Counted from the stretch's first letter, positions 55,001 through 64,000 are shown. The stretch is DNA of 64,000 nt from Marthasterias glacialis (GCA_911728455.2 OU452219.1:17016397-17080396), one strand, 5' to 3'. Numbers and translations are program-made. Notes: generated by a model not told the origin, from the letters alone.

Positions 55001-57683
55001 AAGACTGGTTTTCCAGTCTAATTTTGACCCCGATGGCTGGGTACTGTTGTGTGTGGCCAGCATTCATTTGAACACGCTTTGGCCTGTGAAGCTGTTTATA
55101 TGTAAAGTGAAGGATTCAAGGCAACCAATGAATGTAAGGCTCACTTAAGTGTTTGCTTTGGATCGGCTGACCAATAAGGATTTCTTTTGTAGTATAATTG
55201 CTGACTGGTTATAAACACACTCTGCCATGTCTTTATCAGCTGATTAAACACCCCCATGTAACATGCTCTCGACCAATTGAAATGGATAAAGTGTCCGGGG
55301 TATTTATGAATATCAGTTAAAGACAGAAAACATTATGTAAATGAGCTTCACTATACTTGCTACAAATGCTTAGCATGAATACCCAGCATTGAGCCCTGTC
55401 ATTGGGCGGTACACAAGCAAAAACATGAGCCAAAGAAAAATCTTGTCAAATCCTGGGGCGGATTGCAAATAAAACAGTCTTAGCCAGTGGTCTAAGACCA
55501 GCCAGTTATAGACCTTTCTTTTGTCACGTCACAGCCCAAGTTTTTGCCAGCCAAGATGGAGAAACTATGGGGAGCCATCAGTGCAAAGCAAAAAACAGAT
55601 AATCACAGTTTGTAAAAATGTTAGACAAATATAAAAAAAAACTGTTCAGAACTTGTTGGAAACAAAGCAAACAATAACGGTATGTATTTTTCTTTAAAGA
55701 GAAAGTTTGCAAAAATGTTAAATTTTGTCACACTGTCTGTCAACAAGACTTGGATGTTTTGCTACACTTGGCCGTCCATGCCAACCAGCGTGGTTTGTTT
55801 ATCAACAATAGAAAGGTCTATAGACAGCTATCCCCCATAGACAGTCTTAGCTTAGTCAGTCGTTAAGCCTGTTGAAATAAGCCGGTCTTAGATAAGTCAA
55901 CAAAAATAACTAAAGAAGCTTCGTTAGTTAAGACAGCTGCCATTATCCGCTGTGCACTGACAGTGACAATGACTTTGACGGGTAAACAAAGTTTGAACGT
56001 TAGGTGACAGCCTTCAGTCAGACAGGGAAGTTTGCACTTGTCAAGAGTTACTTGAACTGCAGAGAAATTCTGCAGCCACAACGAAGCACTTTGTGTCCTC
56101 GTTGCCTTTCAAGAAACATTGTTGAATTTATAAACAGGAGAGCTATCTCATACTTTCAAATCATCAATAACTAACAGATGTAGCGCCAGGTTTAAAAATA
56201 AAACAAAGATTGATTAGAGCCAGCTCAGCGCAGGCTTAAGATTTCAGACTGGCTGTAATTATAGACTGTGTTATTGCAATCGGTCTATAATTAGATACAT
56301 GTACTGTCTAAGCGTGTCTCAAGCTAGCCGGCTAAGCGCACAGGTGGGTTTAAGATCGCTCGGTGCAATGTGCCCTTGAATAATCAGAGTTGACTTGTAA
56401 ATTCTAACTGCTTTTACTGACGGGTGTTGTTTGTGGATTCTTTATCTGTGAAGCAGTGGGAGATCTTAGCGTAGATGAGAAAGTAGATCCTGAAGACCTT
56501 CGGAGAAAAAGACAAGCATTCTTTGACAGGTAATTGATTGAGTGTTGAGCATATTGTCTGCTCTTGTTTGCCATTCTCATGTGGAATATTAACAGAACAG
56601 TGTAAAACATCTGACATCATAGGTTTTTTTTGAGGTTGCTTGTGCTTCCTTGTTGATATTTGCTAATGTTTGTGTACGTACTTCTTTCTTTGTGTGAGAT
56701 GAAATGTAAATAGGTGTTCACAGAGGATTTTTTTTTTCAAACCAAGACACAGGTTTGTTTTAGACAAATTCCCACAATTGTCCATTTTAGACAATTTTGG
56801 ATTCATTATTTTTTTAACCAGTTCCCACCAGGAATCTTCCACTATTTTCTTGGAACTGCCGGAATAATTTTTCTTTGAGAGTACCACTGGCACATAGAAA
56901 CTTTGACTTGACAAGGCTAAGAGAACAAAGATTTTCTTTGAAGCACAGAGATTTTTGTTTTCTCTGTCGAGCAGATGTCAAATTCACGCACCATTCATTG
57001 AGCCAAAAAACAATGAATAAACAGTGGTGGAAGCCTCTCAATGTCTCGTAATCCTCTCCTTGGAACAAAAGGACAAAAGAATTGTGGATTACACACTAAC
57101 CCCCGCATAATGGGCAAAAATTGACAAAATATTTAACACCAGCTGTCTTCTTTTCGTGGATTAAACGAAGTGTTGCATACAGCTATATGACTGCATACTC
57201 TGTGCATGCGCTGAAACAAAATGTCTGGGCGACCTTTGTTCTGGTATTTCGATTCTACACAATGGCGTGTTTACACGACCTCCGTTCGCTGACCCGGACA
57301 ATATTTGTGTGTATACGGGTCATCTGGTTAAAATCAAGACCGTTTCCTTCAACCACAGGCAGCAGTATCCAGAGAGTCAACCATCACAAGGCCAAGTTGA
57401 TTCCCTTCCACGGGAGGGGCACAGTACACCCGCCGCCACACACCCACAGGGCCAAGTCCAAGCTGGACGATCAGTGCTATCAGAATCCACCCCTGAGGAA
57501 ACAAACTATCAAGATTCAGGTGCAATCGGGCGTTCCCACGGAACGGAACACTATGCAAATGACGATCAAATGACCGAGGAGGCGATGTTAGAGATAGCCA
57601 TTCAGATGTCATTGAACGGCACACAGAAACATAGTTCGGTGACTGAAACACAACAACAACAGCAGCATGGGAATGGATCGTGA
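49041..57683 (+). CDS. ATXN3: Ataxin-3, Josephin-domain deubiquitinase (8 coding exons, 397 aa)
   Basis: Exons are 49041-49064, 51211-51259, 52032-52147, 52528-52658, 53623-53777, 54260-54580, 56457-56529 and 57359-57683; all phases close and the frame ends in TGA. Ataxin-3 is a cysteine protease that trims ubiquitin chains and works with VCP/p97 in protein quality control. The Josephin domain (1 to about 180) has its triad at the human positions: Cys14 (EGSLCAQHC), His119 (FKDHW) and Asn134 (FNLNSLLTGP). A ubiquitin-interacting motif ends exon 6 (DDNSQEMAHAMKLSMQ), an RRKR VCP-binding-type motif lies at 281-284, and a last UIM is at about 362-380 (TEEAMLEIAIQMSLNG). Where the human polyglutamine tract sits there are only two Gln; a separate Gln5 lies six residues before the C-terminus. 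Human ATXN3 is about 360 aa. Confidence 0.96.
49545..49686 (+). repeat. 16-bp minisatellite, nine units, plus orientation
   Basis: The unit GTCACTTCGTACCCAA is repeated nine times; the fourth is a degenerate 14-bp version. It lies in ATXN3 intron 1. The same unit in reverse orientation forms the array at 50677-50820. Confidence 0.93.
50113..50446. repeat. Pair of local direct duplications
   Basis: TTTCAAAGGAAAGAACAGTA occurs at about 50115 and 50171, each followed by an AAAATTATTA stretch. A 59-bp block from AAGTATTTTAGAAAACCAAC to ACTTACGGGCAT occurs at 50230-50288 and 50388-50446. Both pairs lie between the two inverted minisatellites. Confidence 0.85.
50677..50820 (-). repeat. 16-bp minisatellite, nine units, inverted orientation
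   Basis: TTGGGTACGAA(A/G)TGAC repeated exactly nine times (144 bp). It is the reverse complement of the 49545-49686 unit. Together the arrays form inverted arms around about 990 bp of ATXN3 intron 1. Confidence 0.93.
50993..51055. repeat. Half copy of the 'CCAGTAACTGG' foldback MITE
   Basis: CAGGTAACTGGGGGGCTGTA followed by CTCCCTTTTTC and AAAATTTTGAC resembles one arm of the elements at 29747 and 30116. The second arm is reduced to TACTAGCGCCCCAG. Confidence 0.6.
51211..51259 (+). CDS. ATXN3: ATXN3 exon 2, catalytic cysteine
   Basis: Encodes QEGSLCAQHCLNSLLQ plus one base; Cys14 is the nucleophile (human QEGSLCAQHCLNNLLQ). The acceptor is GTTTTACCAG and the donor is CAAG|GTCAGT, phase 1. 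Confidence 0.96.
52032..52147 (+). CDS. ATXN3: ATXN3 exon 3
   Basis: Encodes PYFSAVDLADIGRDLDEAER, then MAEGDITSPEYLRFIQ (human EYFSPVELSSIAHQLDEEER, MAEGGVTSEDYRTFLQ). The acceptor is TTGACACCAG and the donor is CAG|GTAAGT. Confidence 0.95.
52212..52412. mobile_element. Foldback element of the 'GCCCAATTTCAT' family
   Basis: GGGCCCTATCTCATCAAGCT at the left and CTTAACAGCTTTTATGAAATT at the right are inverted ends related to those at 43277-43469. Located in ATXN3 intron 3. Confidence 0.65.
52528..52658 (+). CDS. ATXN3: ATXN3 exon 4
   Basis: Encodes QPSSNMDDSGYFSVQVIGRA and MKVWNLELLPFGS, matching human QPSGNMDDSGFFSIQVISNA with LKVWGLELILFNS. The acceptor is ATCTCTTCTGTAG and the donor is CAGA|GTAAGT. 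It corresponds to two human exons fused. Confidence 0.94.
53623..53777 (+). CDS. ATXN3: ATXN3 exon 5, catalytic His and Asn
   Basis: Encodes REKAFICNFKDHWLTIRKIG, RQWFNLNSLLTGPELISDTY and LAMFLVQLQKE. His119 and Asn134 complete the triad and keep the human numbering. The acceptor is TTTTTTCCTCAG and the donor is GAAG|GTTGGT. Confidence 0.96.
54260..54580 (+). CDS. ATXN3: ATXN3 exon 6, end of Josephin domain and UIM
   Basis: Starts with YSLFVVRGMLPDNEADQLLN (human YSIFVVKGDLPDCEADQLLQ), continues through a Ser/Thr-rich linker and SLEDLHNALQAS, and ends with the UIM-like DDNSQEMAHAMKLSMQ (human EEADLRRAIQLSMQ). The linker is longer and less conserved than in mammals. The donor is CAAG|GTATTA. 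Confidence 0.92.
54728..54900. repeat. Dispersed repeat in ATXN3 intron 6
   Basis: Contains GGAGGCAACAGAGGCAATTG, CCATTGCCCCTGGTCATTGC and GGTGCCCTTGCCCTTTCAAG. Parts recur, in the other orientation, at about 37060-37170 and more loosely at 11280-11420 and 33000-33120. Confidence 0.6.
55509..55820. mobile_element. 312-bp element with TAGACCTTTC termini, nested
   Basis: TAGACCTTTC (55509) and GAAAGGTCTA (55811-55820) are exact 10-bp inverted ends. The flanks carry GGTCTAAGACCAGCCAGTTA at the left and GGTCTTAGATAAGTC-type sequence at the right, which looks like an older repeat that was interrupted. Confidence 0.65.
56457..56529 (+). CDS. ATXN3: ATXN3 exon 7, VCP-binding motif
   Basis: Encodes VGDLSVDEKVDPEDLRRKRQ and AFFD. 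LRRKRQAFF corresponds to human LRKRREAYF, the arginine-rich VCP/p97-binding motif just before the polyglutamine site. The acceptor is ATCTGTGAAGCAG, a somewhat weak polypyrimidine tract, and the donor is ACAG|GTAATT. Confidence 0.88.
57359..57683 (+). CDS. ATXN3: ATXN3 exon 8, C-terminal UIM and stop
   Basis: Begins RQQYPESQPSQGQVDSL at the place of the human polyglutamine tract, runs through a disordered segment, then TEEAMLEIAIQMSLNGTQK, the C-terminal UIM, and ends TETQQQQQHGNGS before TGA. The acceptor is CCTTCAACCACAG. Confidence 0.92.
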
Positions 57684-57821
57684 GGCATGACTGTTTGTAC
57701 GGTTTAAATCTGCAATATAAATGCAAACTATTTGGCTTAGTGGACAGCAATTAGACATCAACTAATCTATTCAATTTACAAAGTTGGCCGTTAAATAAGC
57801 TGTTTTAGTTTAACCAACATC

Positions 57822-57827
57822 AATAAA
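57822..57827 (+). terminator. ATXN3: Candidate ATXN3 polyadenylation signal
   Basis: AATAAA 138 bases after the ATXN3 stop codon, in the sequence CATCAATAAAAGAC. Confidence 0.55.
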
Positions 57828-58577
57828 AGACGCACTCTGCAAAAATGCTACGCTTCTCCCAATGGATCTGTAGATTGAACCCACCAGATTTTCAAAATGG
57901 TTAAACAAAAGCACTGTCAAGTAGTATAGACCTTATGGGTCTGACGGCATGAGTCACAGAGGTATGTACAACAGCGCCCTCAATGAGGTCAAAACGGCCG
58001 TAAGTTCATTGTTGGAAAACGGCTGTGCATACCCTCTATTGCAGAATGCCATGCGCCCATCAGACCATGTAGTTCGTGTGTAATGCTATGGACCATTATT
58101 AGCAAGGCATAGAGCATGCTAGTGTTTTTTTTTTTTACTAGAATGTTATTGCCTGCAGGTGGGTCAAAAACAATTGAAATCCATTGTCACAAAACACACA
58201 TGCTTACAAATCTTTACACCTGCATATGACATAACCTGCATTTAGTATATTTTTTTCTTCTGCACAAAGCACACAAATTAACTGAAAAGCTTTATGAAAT
58301 TTGCAGTATTTTTGACCATGCCAGGGTGTGTTTGAACAAATGTACGTGATGCGAAACAAGTGAAACCAACTGTTTTTTGTCATTGTTGTTTTTATTATTA
58401 TTAGTTATTTGGCCATTGATGAAAGAAAACAACATACAGGCATTTAAAATAAGATAGAACTGTAGTTGTGATGCAAGGAAATCCGCTGTTAAAAGCACCC
58501 TCGTGCAGTCAAAAATACAGTGAATTGGATTCTGCATAATTAGCCTTCCAGTCAAGCTGTTACGAATTTGTAATATT

Positions 58578-58775
58578 CTGGGCCCAATTTTGAAACGCCT
58601 GTAAGCACAAATACTTGCTAAGCACAGAAAAGGCTTGCTCAACAGAACTACGGTCACCAGCCAAAATACCGTAAAGTTTACGTATCTGCGACTGGTACCC
58701 CACTCGGTTCTTGCTCAGCAATAAAAACTCACAAAGCAGAATTGTCTGCTTTGTTGTGTTATGTAATTGGGGCCC
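58578..58775. mobile_element. Foldback element of the 'GCCCAATTTCAT' family
   Basis: GGGCCCAATTTTGAAACGCC at the left and TTATGTAATTGGGGCCCAC at the right; the interior has GCTAAGCACAGAAAAGGCTT and ACCAGCCAAAATACC, shared with 8052-8236. Confidence 0.65.
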
Positions 58776-60194
58776 ACAGGGTTTAAACTCCATGAAGCTG
58801 CTAAGTTTTAAATACTGCTCAACAAATATGAAAAAAAAAAAAACCAGACCCCACAGTATCTCGGTTATTAAACATTGTCAAACCACCGTTTTTATTAGTC
58901 GTAGCCATTAATTCGGAGACGGCCTTAGAAAGGTTTTCAGATGAGTATGTGCAAGACTGTTTTTGGAAATTGTGGCTTAGGCCTTGGCCTCTGGTTCGGC
59001 ACTGTCCGCCTGTTTGAAGTCCCGTAATTAAAATGGCCATAATTACAGCGTTCGAAAATGCATTTATTCTGAGGTAATCTGGTTCAGAAGTGGAGGATTC
59101 TGAAGGATTTTTTTTCATGGATTTCAATCAAGAATCGTTTCAGACATCTAATCTTTTATTGTCATGGGTGCTTATATAAAATATTTGAATGTTTAAACAA
59201 GGTTTCGGACATTTATTTTCCTCTTCATATTTTTCTGTTACCAGTTGTGTACAATCTCTATAAGGAGGACATACGTTGGGGCCAGTCTTAATACTCTTAT
59301 GGACTGGCAATGAGGTCACTAGTGCACATCTATGCAACCCTGAGGGACTGTGAGTGACCAGTAGAGGGTACTAGGGAAATAGGACCCTGTTCTGGTCACT
59401 CACAGAGGGGTGCACAGACGTGACCGAATTATGCCAGTCTGTATGCGTTTTATAACACACCTCGGTCAAAAATTATAAGCAATGTTTCGGGGCTTTTTAG
59501 CTGAAGTGTTTTTAATTCAACAATTAACCTAGAGCAACTCATCCATGAGCAATTCAACAATTAGGAACGCTTTGGTTTTCCTAGATTCAGTTTTTTTTAG
59601 TGCTGCTCACTGTTCAGACCATTAGAGGATGCTGCTCTGTCAAAGTTTGGCCCAGGTTCAAATCTTAAAAAGTGCCTTGTAAAATGCTCTGGTTGCCACT
59701 GGTGTACACTAATACATGATGCCAAAATCTTAAAGGCTGGGTACCTCAGAAACATTACTTGTTTTGTAATGACTGCAGGTCAAGGTTCGGGAAAATGTTT
59801 ATGCAAAGCATCAAGTAGTTAATTATTTCCAGTTGAATTGAGGATATCAACAGATCACGGTTTCATGCAGTTACAAAAAAAGTGCCTGAAGTAAGCAGTG
59901 AGTGTTAAAGGATCATGCAGTCACTACCCCAAAAGAAATGAAATGATTTAAATTTCACAGAAAGATGACTTATGATTACATATTATTATGTTTAATTGTT
60001 CAAAATGAAGTACTTTTGGCTCTTTAACCGTTAAGAAACTATAGATTTCTATATTACATCTAGACATGGTAAATATTGTTGATTTGTTGACACAATTTTT
60101 TTCTTGTAAAGTGTCTGAAAAAATAAAATGAAACATAAGTTAGGTTTTGTTTTAGAAACATAGATACTATGTTAACATTGAAACCATTGGAAAA

Positions 60195-60890
60195 ATGTCA
60201 ATTCAGGTCACGACCTTTACTTTGACCTTTTTGGTTGAATGGAAGTCACACCTTGCGGCTGTTTGCGGGCCGCTATGGGCATTTTGGTACAAGCCGTTTC
60301 CGGCCACTATCGTCTCCGAAGGGTCAATGTCAAAATCAGTGGACATTAATCCTTACCAAATCCTACTGAGGAAGATGTCTGATTTTGGAGGGTTTGGGAC
60401 TATATCCCAAATAACAATTGCTTGTCATAGGGGCCAGGCCAGGCAAACCAATCTTACCTTAGATTTGAGGATAGTGGAGGATGCAGTAGCGTCTCTTGGC
60501 AAAGATGCTAGGACAAGGTTTTATAGTTTTGGCGACTATACTAAATTTGGAACGGATCTTTGCCGATATTGTACCTTCCCTTTACCAAGGGCAACAAAAC
60601 CCTAAGAAAGCAGCTGATTTATGCCCATCGAGCCCACATTATTTTCATAATTTTAATTTATCTGAAATATTCATGGCAGAATTGTCATCCAAGATATTTC
60701 TCAATGGGGAAGCAAAAAGCTACACTTCCCAATCCTGAAAATAAGCGTATAATGCTTGTCAAGATTCTTTATCGACAATTTAACGGCATAGAAAATAACC
60801 ATACTCTACGGCAAGCATATAATTGGTTTGTTAAAAATGCAGTGTTTATTAATTTTTCAAATAATGCTGGAGAAAAATGTTAAACACAAA
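60195..60890 (+). pseudogene. Possible decayed retroelement-like coding remnant
   Basis: Three overlapping plus-strand frames (starting 60195, 60496 and 60560) look like one ancient frame broken by shifts: IFADIVPSLYQGQ in one frame and KTLRKQLIYAHRAHIIF followed by NCHPRYFSMGKQKATLPNPE in another. The latter has the feel of the C-terminal part of an L1-type ORF1 protein. This is a pattern impression only, without a second copy in the window. It could equally be chance. Confidence 0.25.
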
Positions 60891-61086
60891 ATACTTATAA
60901 AACTGGTTTGAAATATAAAATATAATCCATATCGGAAAACTCTGAGACACATTCATCCAGATAATTTTGCTTGTTAAATGTTAAACATTTGTACCTACTT
61001 TTGCAATAGGTTACTGTCAGTTTACAATTTTCCCAATAAGAATATAAAAAGTATGAAAAAAGCTGTTTATGTATTTAAGTTAAATA

Positions 61087-61430
61087 CAGGATTGGTAAAG
61101 CTGACAGTGCAGTGTTCTTACTTTGTAAGATTCAATATATACATGAAAAAAACAAACCTATGAAAATTATGGCTCAATCCTTCATCTGAGTCAGGAGAAA
61201 ATAGTGACAAACCATGCACTCTTTTCAGCATGTAAACACATTGTCCTTCATTTCGATTGTTACAGCCGAAATTAAATTCTATTTTCCCGACTTTGACAGT
61301 ATTCCAGACAGAAATATTTCTATGGAAGATTGGTACTGGAATGAACTTCATAATCATGAAGCTTTCAGACTGATACTAATTAAAGACAATTTTTTGACGA
61401 GTACCAATCCTGTATTTTACCTTCAAATGA
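61087..61430. mobile_element. Foldback repeat, reverse copy of the 4.2- and 5.8-kb family
   Basis: TACAGGATTGGTA (61087) and TACCAATCCTGTA (to about 61420) are inverted ends. The interior is the reverse complement of the 4230-4545 and 5785-6110 repeats. Confidence 0.7.
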
Positions 61431-62371
61431 TTTGCCTCTGTATAGAAACCAACCTTTGCAACTTATGAGGTCAGTAGAATTTCAACCTTTGCATATGGGG
61501 CGAGGCTTATGGGTTGCACCATTAAAAAATGTCTTAGAGAGAGTTCAAGACAGACGCACCATGTTGAAATGTCTTGAATTGCAGACGATCAAAAAAAAAT
61601 GGTTGTACCCTTTTTTTTTTTAAGCGAACAGCAAAAACCATTTACAAACTAGTCTGTGTTAACACACATCGGTGTATGGGCAAAAACACAAATAACTGTC
61701 CGTGTTCATTGGATCAACTGCATATTCTACACACATTTTTACCTGAATAAGTAATTACCCATTCACACAAGACTGCACATGAAAAGGTAGATTGCCAAGA
61801 GGTTCGGAATATATCCAAGAAATGGTAGCAATACCAATGCTACAGGCCTCGACAAACGCAAAGGCAGAAAATGTTCATAAGGACATTAAATTAGTAAATC
61901 AATTAGTAACAAAATTTATACGAACAAAATGTTGCTTAGGAAAATAATTTTGAAGGGGCAAGAGAATAGGTACGTACCACCCTTCAATCCTGGCAGTGTA
62001 AATCAGTCCAATTTTCAGGTTGTATATTTGCAGGTCTGGTTATAAATCAGCCCTACTTGTAACGCACTATTTTTGGTTACAACACATCATGTGACCTTGA
62101 AATGACCTTTGTGAAAGTTCAAGTTGGGACCAGAATAAAATTTGGAAAGTCGGCTTTGAAGATGTGTATGCCTTGACCGCAGTTAGAGTTTCTATCATTT
62201 TTATCTGCAATTTACAAAAAAGAAACGGTTCAAACAGTTGGCGAGAAGCTGATAAGAAGTCAGTGGAGATTTTGTGTATGATTTAAAATTAAAATTTGAA
62301 GCTACTACGCAGGAAGTTTGCAAACAAACAAAATAAACCACTTTTCTTTGGCACAACTGCTTTCTTCAGTG

Positions 62372-62377
62372 TTTATT
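62372..62377 (-). terminator. Candidate polyadenylation signal of the B3GAT-like gene
   Basis: AATAAA on the minus strand about 515 bases after the stop codon at 62892. Confidence 0.35.
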
Positions 62378-62891
62378 TAATTTGTTGAAAACAGCAATAA
62401 AACTGAGTTATTTTATACCCAACTTATGTTCGTCTTATTGTACATTATTGTAATTTTGTTGTGAAGTCAACATTAGTGTTCTATTAAGTCTGGTTCATAC
62501 TTCACTAGAAAGGGCATGCGAAGCGAATTTACTTGAAGTAAACACTAGTAGGCGCTGTTTTCCAGTTGTTACGCAAGAAAATTCGCTTCGCTTTGGCAGT
62601 TCTGAAATGTGAACCGCACTTGTACAGAAAAACACAACTGACCTGACAATGCACAATCGGAAATCTTTAACATTTGGTACAGTGGGACCTTCAGCATTTC
62701 AAGATCTCAAGTGTAATCTATGCATTATACAAACTCGTGACTGCAGAGTGACTTGTGAAAATTTGGAGTAGATCCTTGCACATGTGATCCCAGAGTTCAA
62801 AGCGCACAGTTCAGCCTCAGTAAATCTTTGCATACATTGTGTAATATGATGAGCCAGTCCATTTTTTCCCCCCCTATACTTCAAAGAGGAT

Positions 62892-62972
62892 TTATACTTC
62901 TATTCGTACATCTGTCTCCTGCACATCGTATTTTAGTTTAGGTTTCTCTGTCCTGGTGTGCCAAACGTAAAT
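62892..62972 (-). CDS. B3GAT3: B3GAT3-like last exon
   Basis: Encodes IYVWHTRTEKPKLKYDVQET and DVRIEV, then TAA. The acceptor is TTGTATTTTGCAG, phase 0. Confidence 0.9.
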   Translation of the reverse strand: MYVWHTRTEKPKLKYDVQETDVRIEV

Positions 62973-63572
62973 CTGCAAAATACAAAATGTATAGCGGTCA
63001 TGTCATTTGAAACTTGTCGGAAATGCAATCAAGAGAAAATGCGGAAGCAGCGTGGGAACAACTCTTTAAGAATTACAGTATCAAGTTGGTAAGTGATGAC
63101 GTTTTGGAGCCGGAAGTGCAGTGTAATGAATGACATGTACATGTCTTAAAAATAATAATGAGCACCTTAAACACCTCATTGTTGGTAGATACGTGCGCTA
63201 TATAAGACTCCGTTATTATTATTATTTTATTACGACGTAGGATTTTGATGATTACCAACAACACAGGTAACTTACTTTTGAACACATATCAGCTTTTGGT
63301 TCCAAATCCTCCATTTTGACCAAATTCACCAGCAGAGAAGACTCAAGGTAGCCCCGCTTAGCTTTCAGGTCAAACTTTGCAAATGGTTTCTCCTGTAGCA
63401 TCTTGAGATTGATGGCGAATCCTGCCATGTCCATAGGATAAGGACGTCCAGGCTCCCAGCTAACATTCCAGCCTATTATTTTTCCCGTTTTCTTATCAAC
63501 TCTTGGGCTTTCATACATCTGGCCTCCGACAAGACCGACAGGCCACATGGAAACTTTCTGAGTGTCTCTCAT
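62892..63572 (-). CDS. B3GAT3: Beta-1,3-glucuronosyltransferase, B3GAT3-like (partial, last two exons)
   Basis: Two exons (63276-63572 and 62892-62972) join in phase 0 and give the last 125 residues of a GT43 glucuronosyltransferase. This Golgi type II membrane enzyme transfers glucuronic acid from UDP-GlcA; the B3GAT3 member completes the GAG-protein linker tetrasaccharide. Visible signatures are SMWPVGLVGGQMYESP, WEPGRPYPMDMAGFAINL (catalytic Glu in WEP), RGYLESSLLVNLV, DLEPKADMCSK and IYVWHTRTEKPKL, the UDP-binding HTR loop. RGxLESSLL and WEPxRP resemble human B3GAT3 more than B3GAT1 or B3GAT2. The C-terminus IEV-stop is intact. The N-terminal membrane anchor and the DxD metal site must lie to the right of the window. 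It converges with ATXN3. Confidence 0.9.
63276..63572 (-). CDS. B3GAT3: B3GAT3-like penultimate exon
   Basis: Encodes 99 residues from MRDTQKVSMWPVGLVGG to DMCSK. The first Met is internal to the protein, because an acceptor (TTGATTTCAG) immediately precedes it and the family continues upstream. The donor is AAA|GTAAGT, phase 0. Confidence 0.92.
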
Positions 63573-64000
63573 CTGAAATCAACAAAACACAAATCAGAAC
63601 GACACTTAACAGGGTAAATTACATCATTTGCAGACGTGGAAAAAACATGTACTTCATGTACTACAAAATAAATTACTTGACTGAAAGTACATATTCTTCA
63701 CTTGTGTCCATTGAAATTGTTTCGCCAGGTGTTATTTCATTTTAAAGAAAAATGCAATCTTGAAGCGATGGTCAGCTGACCATCGTTTGCAGGGGGAAAA
63801 CAGGTTTCGTATGAATACAGAGTCTTTATCTGCATGGAAATAACCACTCCAGATTTTCGCCAATATCCCCAAAACGCAACCACCTTCTGAAATGAATTTT
63901 TTACAGGTTAGTTTTAGGGTGTACATCTACAATTATACTGCATTGAAACAAACAAATAAATGATTCCAAATACCAATGATGTAAATGACCAATTACACAC
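63573..64000. other. Intron of the B3GAT3-like gene, window edge
   Basis: No coding exon is seen. The part at 63840-63920 shares CTCCAGATTTT and ACAGGTTAGTT blocks with the repeat at 6240-6612. Confidence 0.5.

Larger units (their letters stand above)
57684..62891. other. ATXN3-B3GAT convergent spacer, repeats only
   Basis: The ATXN3 3' untranslated region is at the left. Next come TAGACC-type sequence (57926-58075), a foldback element (58578-58775), a possible decayed retroelement reading frame (60195-60890), a dispersed repeat (61087-61430), a plus-strand SINE fragment near 61655-61690 and the 3' region of the B3GAT gene. I see no further conserved exon. Confidence 0.55.

Noticed and set aside
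57121..57573. 150-codon plus-strand frame near the ATXN3 end
   Set aside because: It runs through intron 7 and then reads exon 8 in the wrong frame; the true exon 8 frame encodes the conserved UIM.
58819..59127. 102-codon minus-strand frame
   Set aside because: No recognisable family, no good splice sites to join it to the B3GAT gene, and it ends in a poly-A tract artefact. Left unannotated.

Overview
This is nuclear DNA from an animal. The genes have many short exons with GT-AG introns, the intergenic DNA is AT-rich, and it is packed with small foldback transposons, tRNA-derived SINEs and satellites. The reconstructed proteins are close to their vertebrate counterparts, and the repeat load resembles that of marine deuterostomes. 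I would guess an echinoderm such as a sea star, but the species is an inference. Nothing prokaryotic is present: no operons, CRISPR array or bacterial defence genes.

Seven genes are supported, and their strands alternate without exception. From left to right they are: DDHD1-type phosphatidic-acid phospholipase A1 (minus, 12 coding exons, 28739 down to 13626, 745 aa); SMIM12 (plus, 30976-31239, 87 aa); an unrecognised 157-aa protein (minus, 35410-35883); NDUFB1, a 57-aa complex I subunit (plus, 37911-38084); the mitotic kinase NEK2 (minus, 8 coding exons, 48431 down to 39795, 467 aa); the deubiquitinase ataxin-3, ATXN3 (plus, 8 coding exons, 49041-57683, 397 aa); and the last two exons of a B3GAT3-like glucuronosyltransferase (minus, 63572 down to 62892, continuing past the right edge). 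I built the multi-exon genes by matching splice phase at every junction; all phases close and each complete frame ends in one stop.

The alternation makes three head-to-head pairs (DDHD1/SMIM12, orphan/NDUFB1, NEK2/ATXN3) and three tail-to-tail pairs. The NEK2 and ATXN3 start codons are only 610 bp apart. That gap holds two inverted CCAAT boxes 31 bp apart followed by a TTCGAA element, an arrangement known from G2/M cell-cycle promoters. ATXN3 and NDUFB1 are also neighbours on human chromosome 14, so their linkage here looks ancestral. The genes otherwise serve unrelated roles: lipid turnover, mitochondria, centrosome cycle, protein quality control and glycosaminoglycan synthesis.

The rest is mobile and repetitive DNA. 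Positions 1-13625 hold no recognisable gene. Introns and spacers carry a tRNA-derived SINE family; hAT-like foldback elements, one with an exact 8-bp target duplication; TTAA-flanked elements; elements with TAGACC termini; near-perfect palindromes at 29.6-30.3 kb; a (CAAA)n array beside a DDHD1 splice donor; a 60-bp minisatellite; and, in ATXN3 intron 1, two nine-unit arrays of the same 16-bp repeat in opposite orientation about 1 kb apart. I found no convincing new multi-gene system. The best leads are the NEK2/ATXN3 promoter, the inverted minisatellite pair, the orphan gene and the foldback element families.
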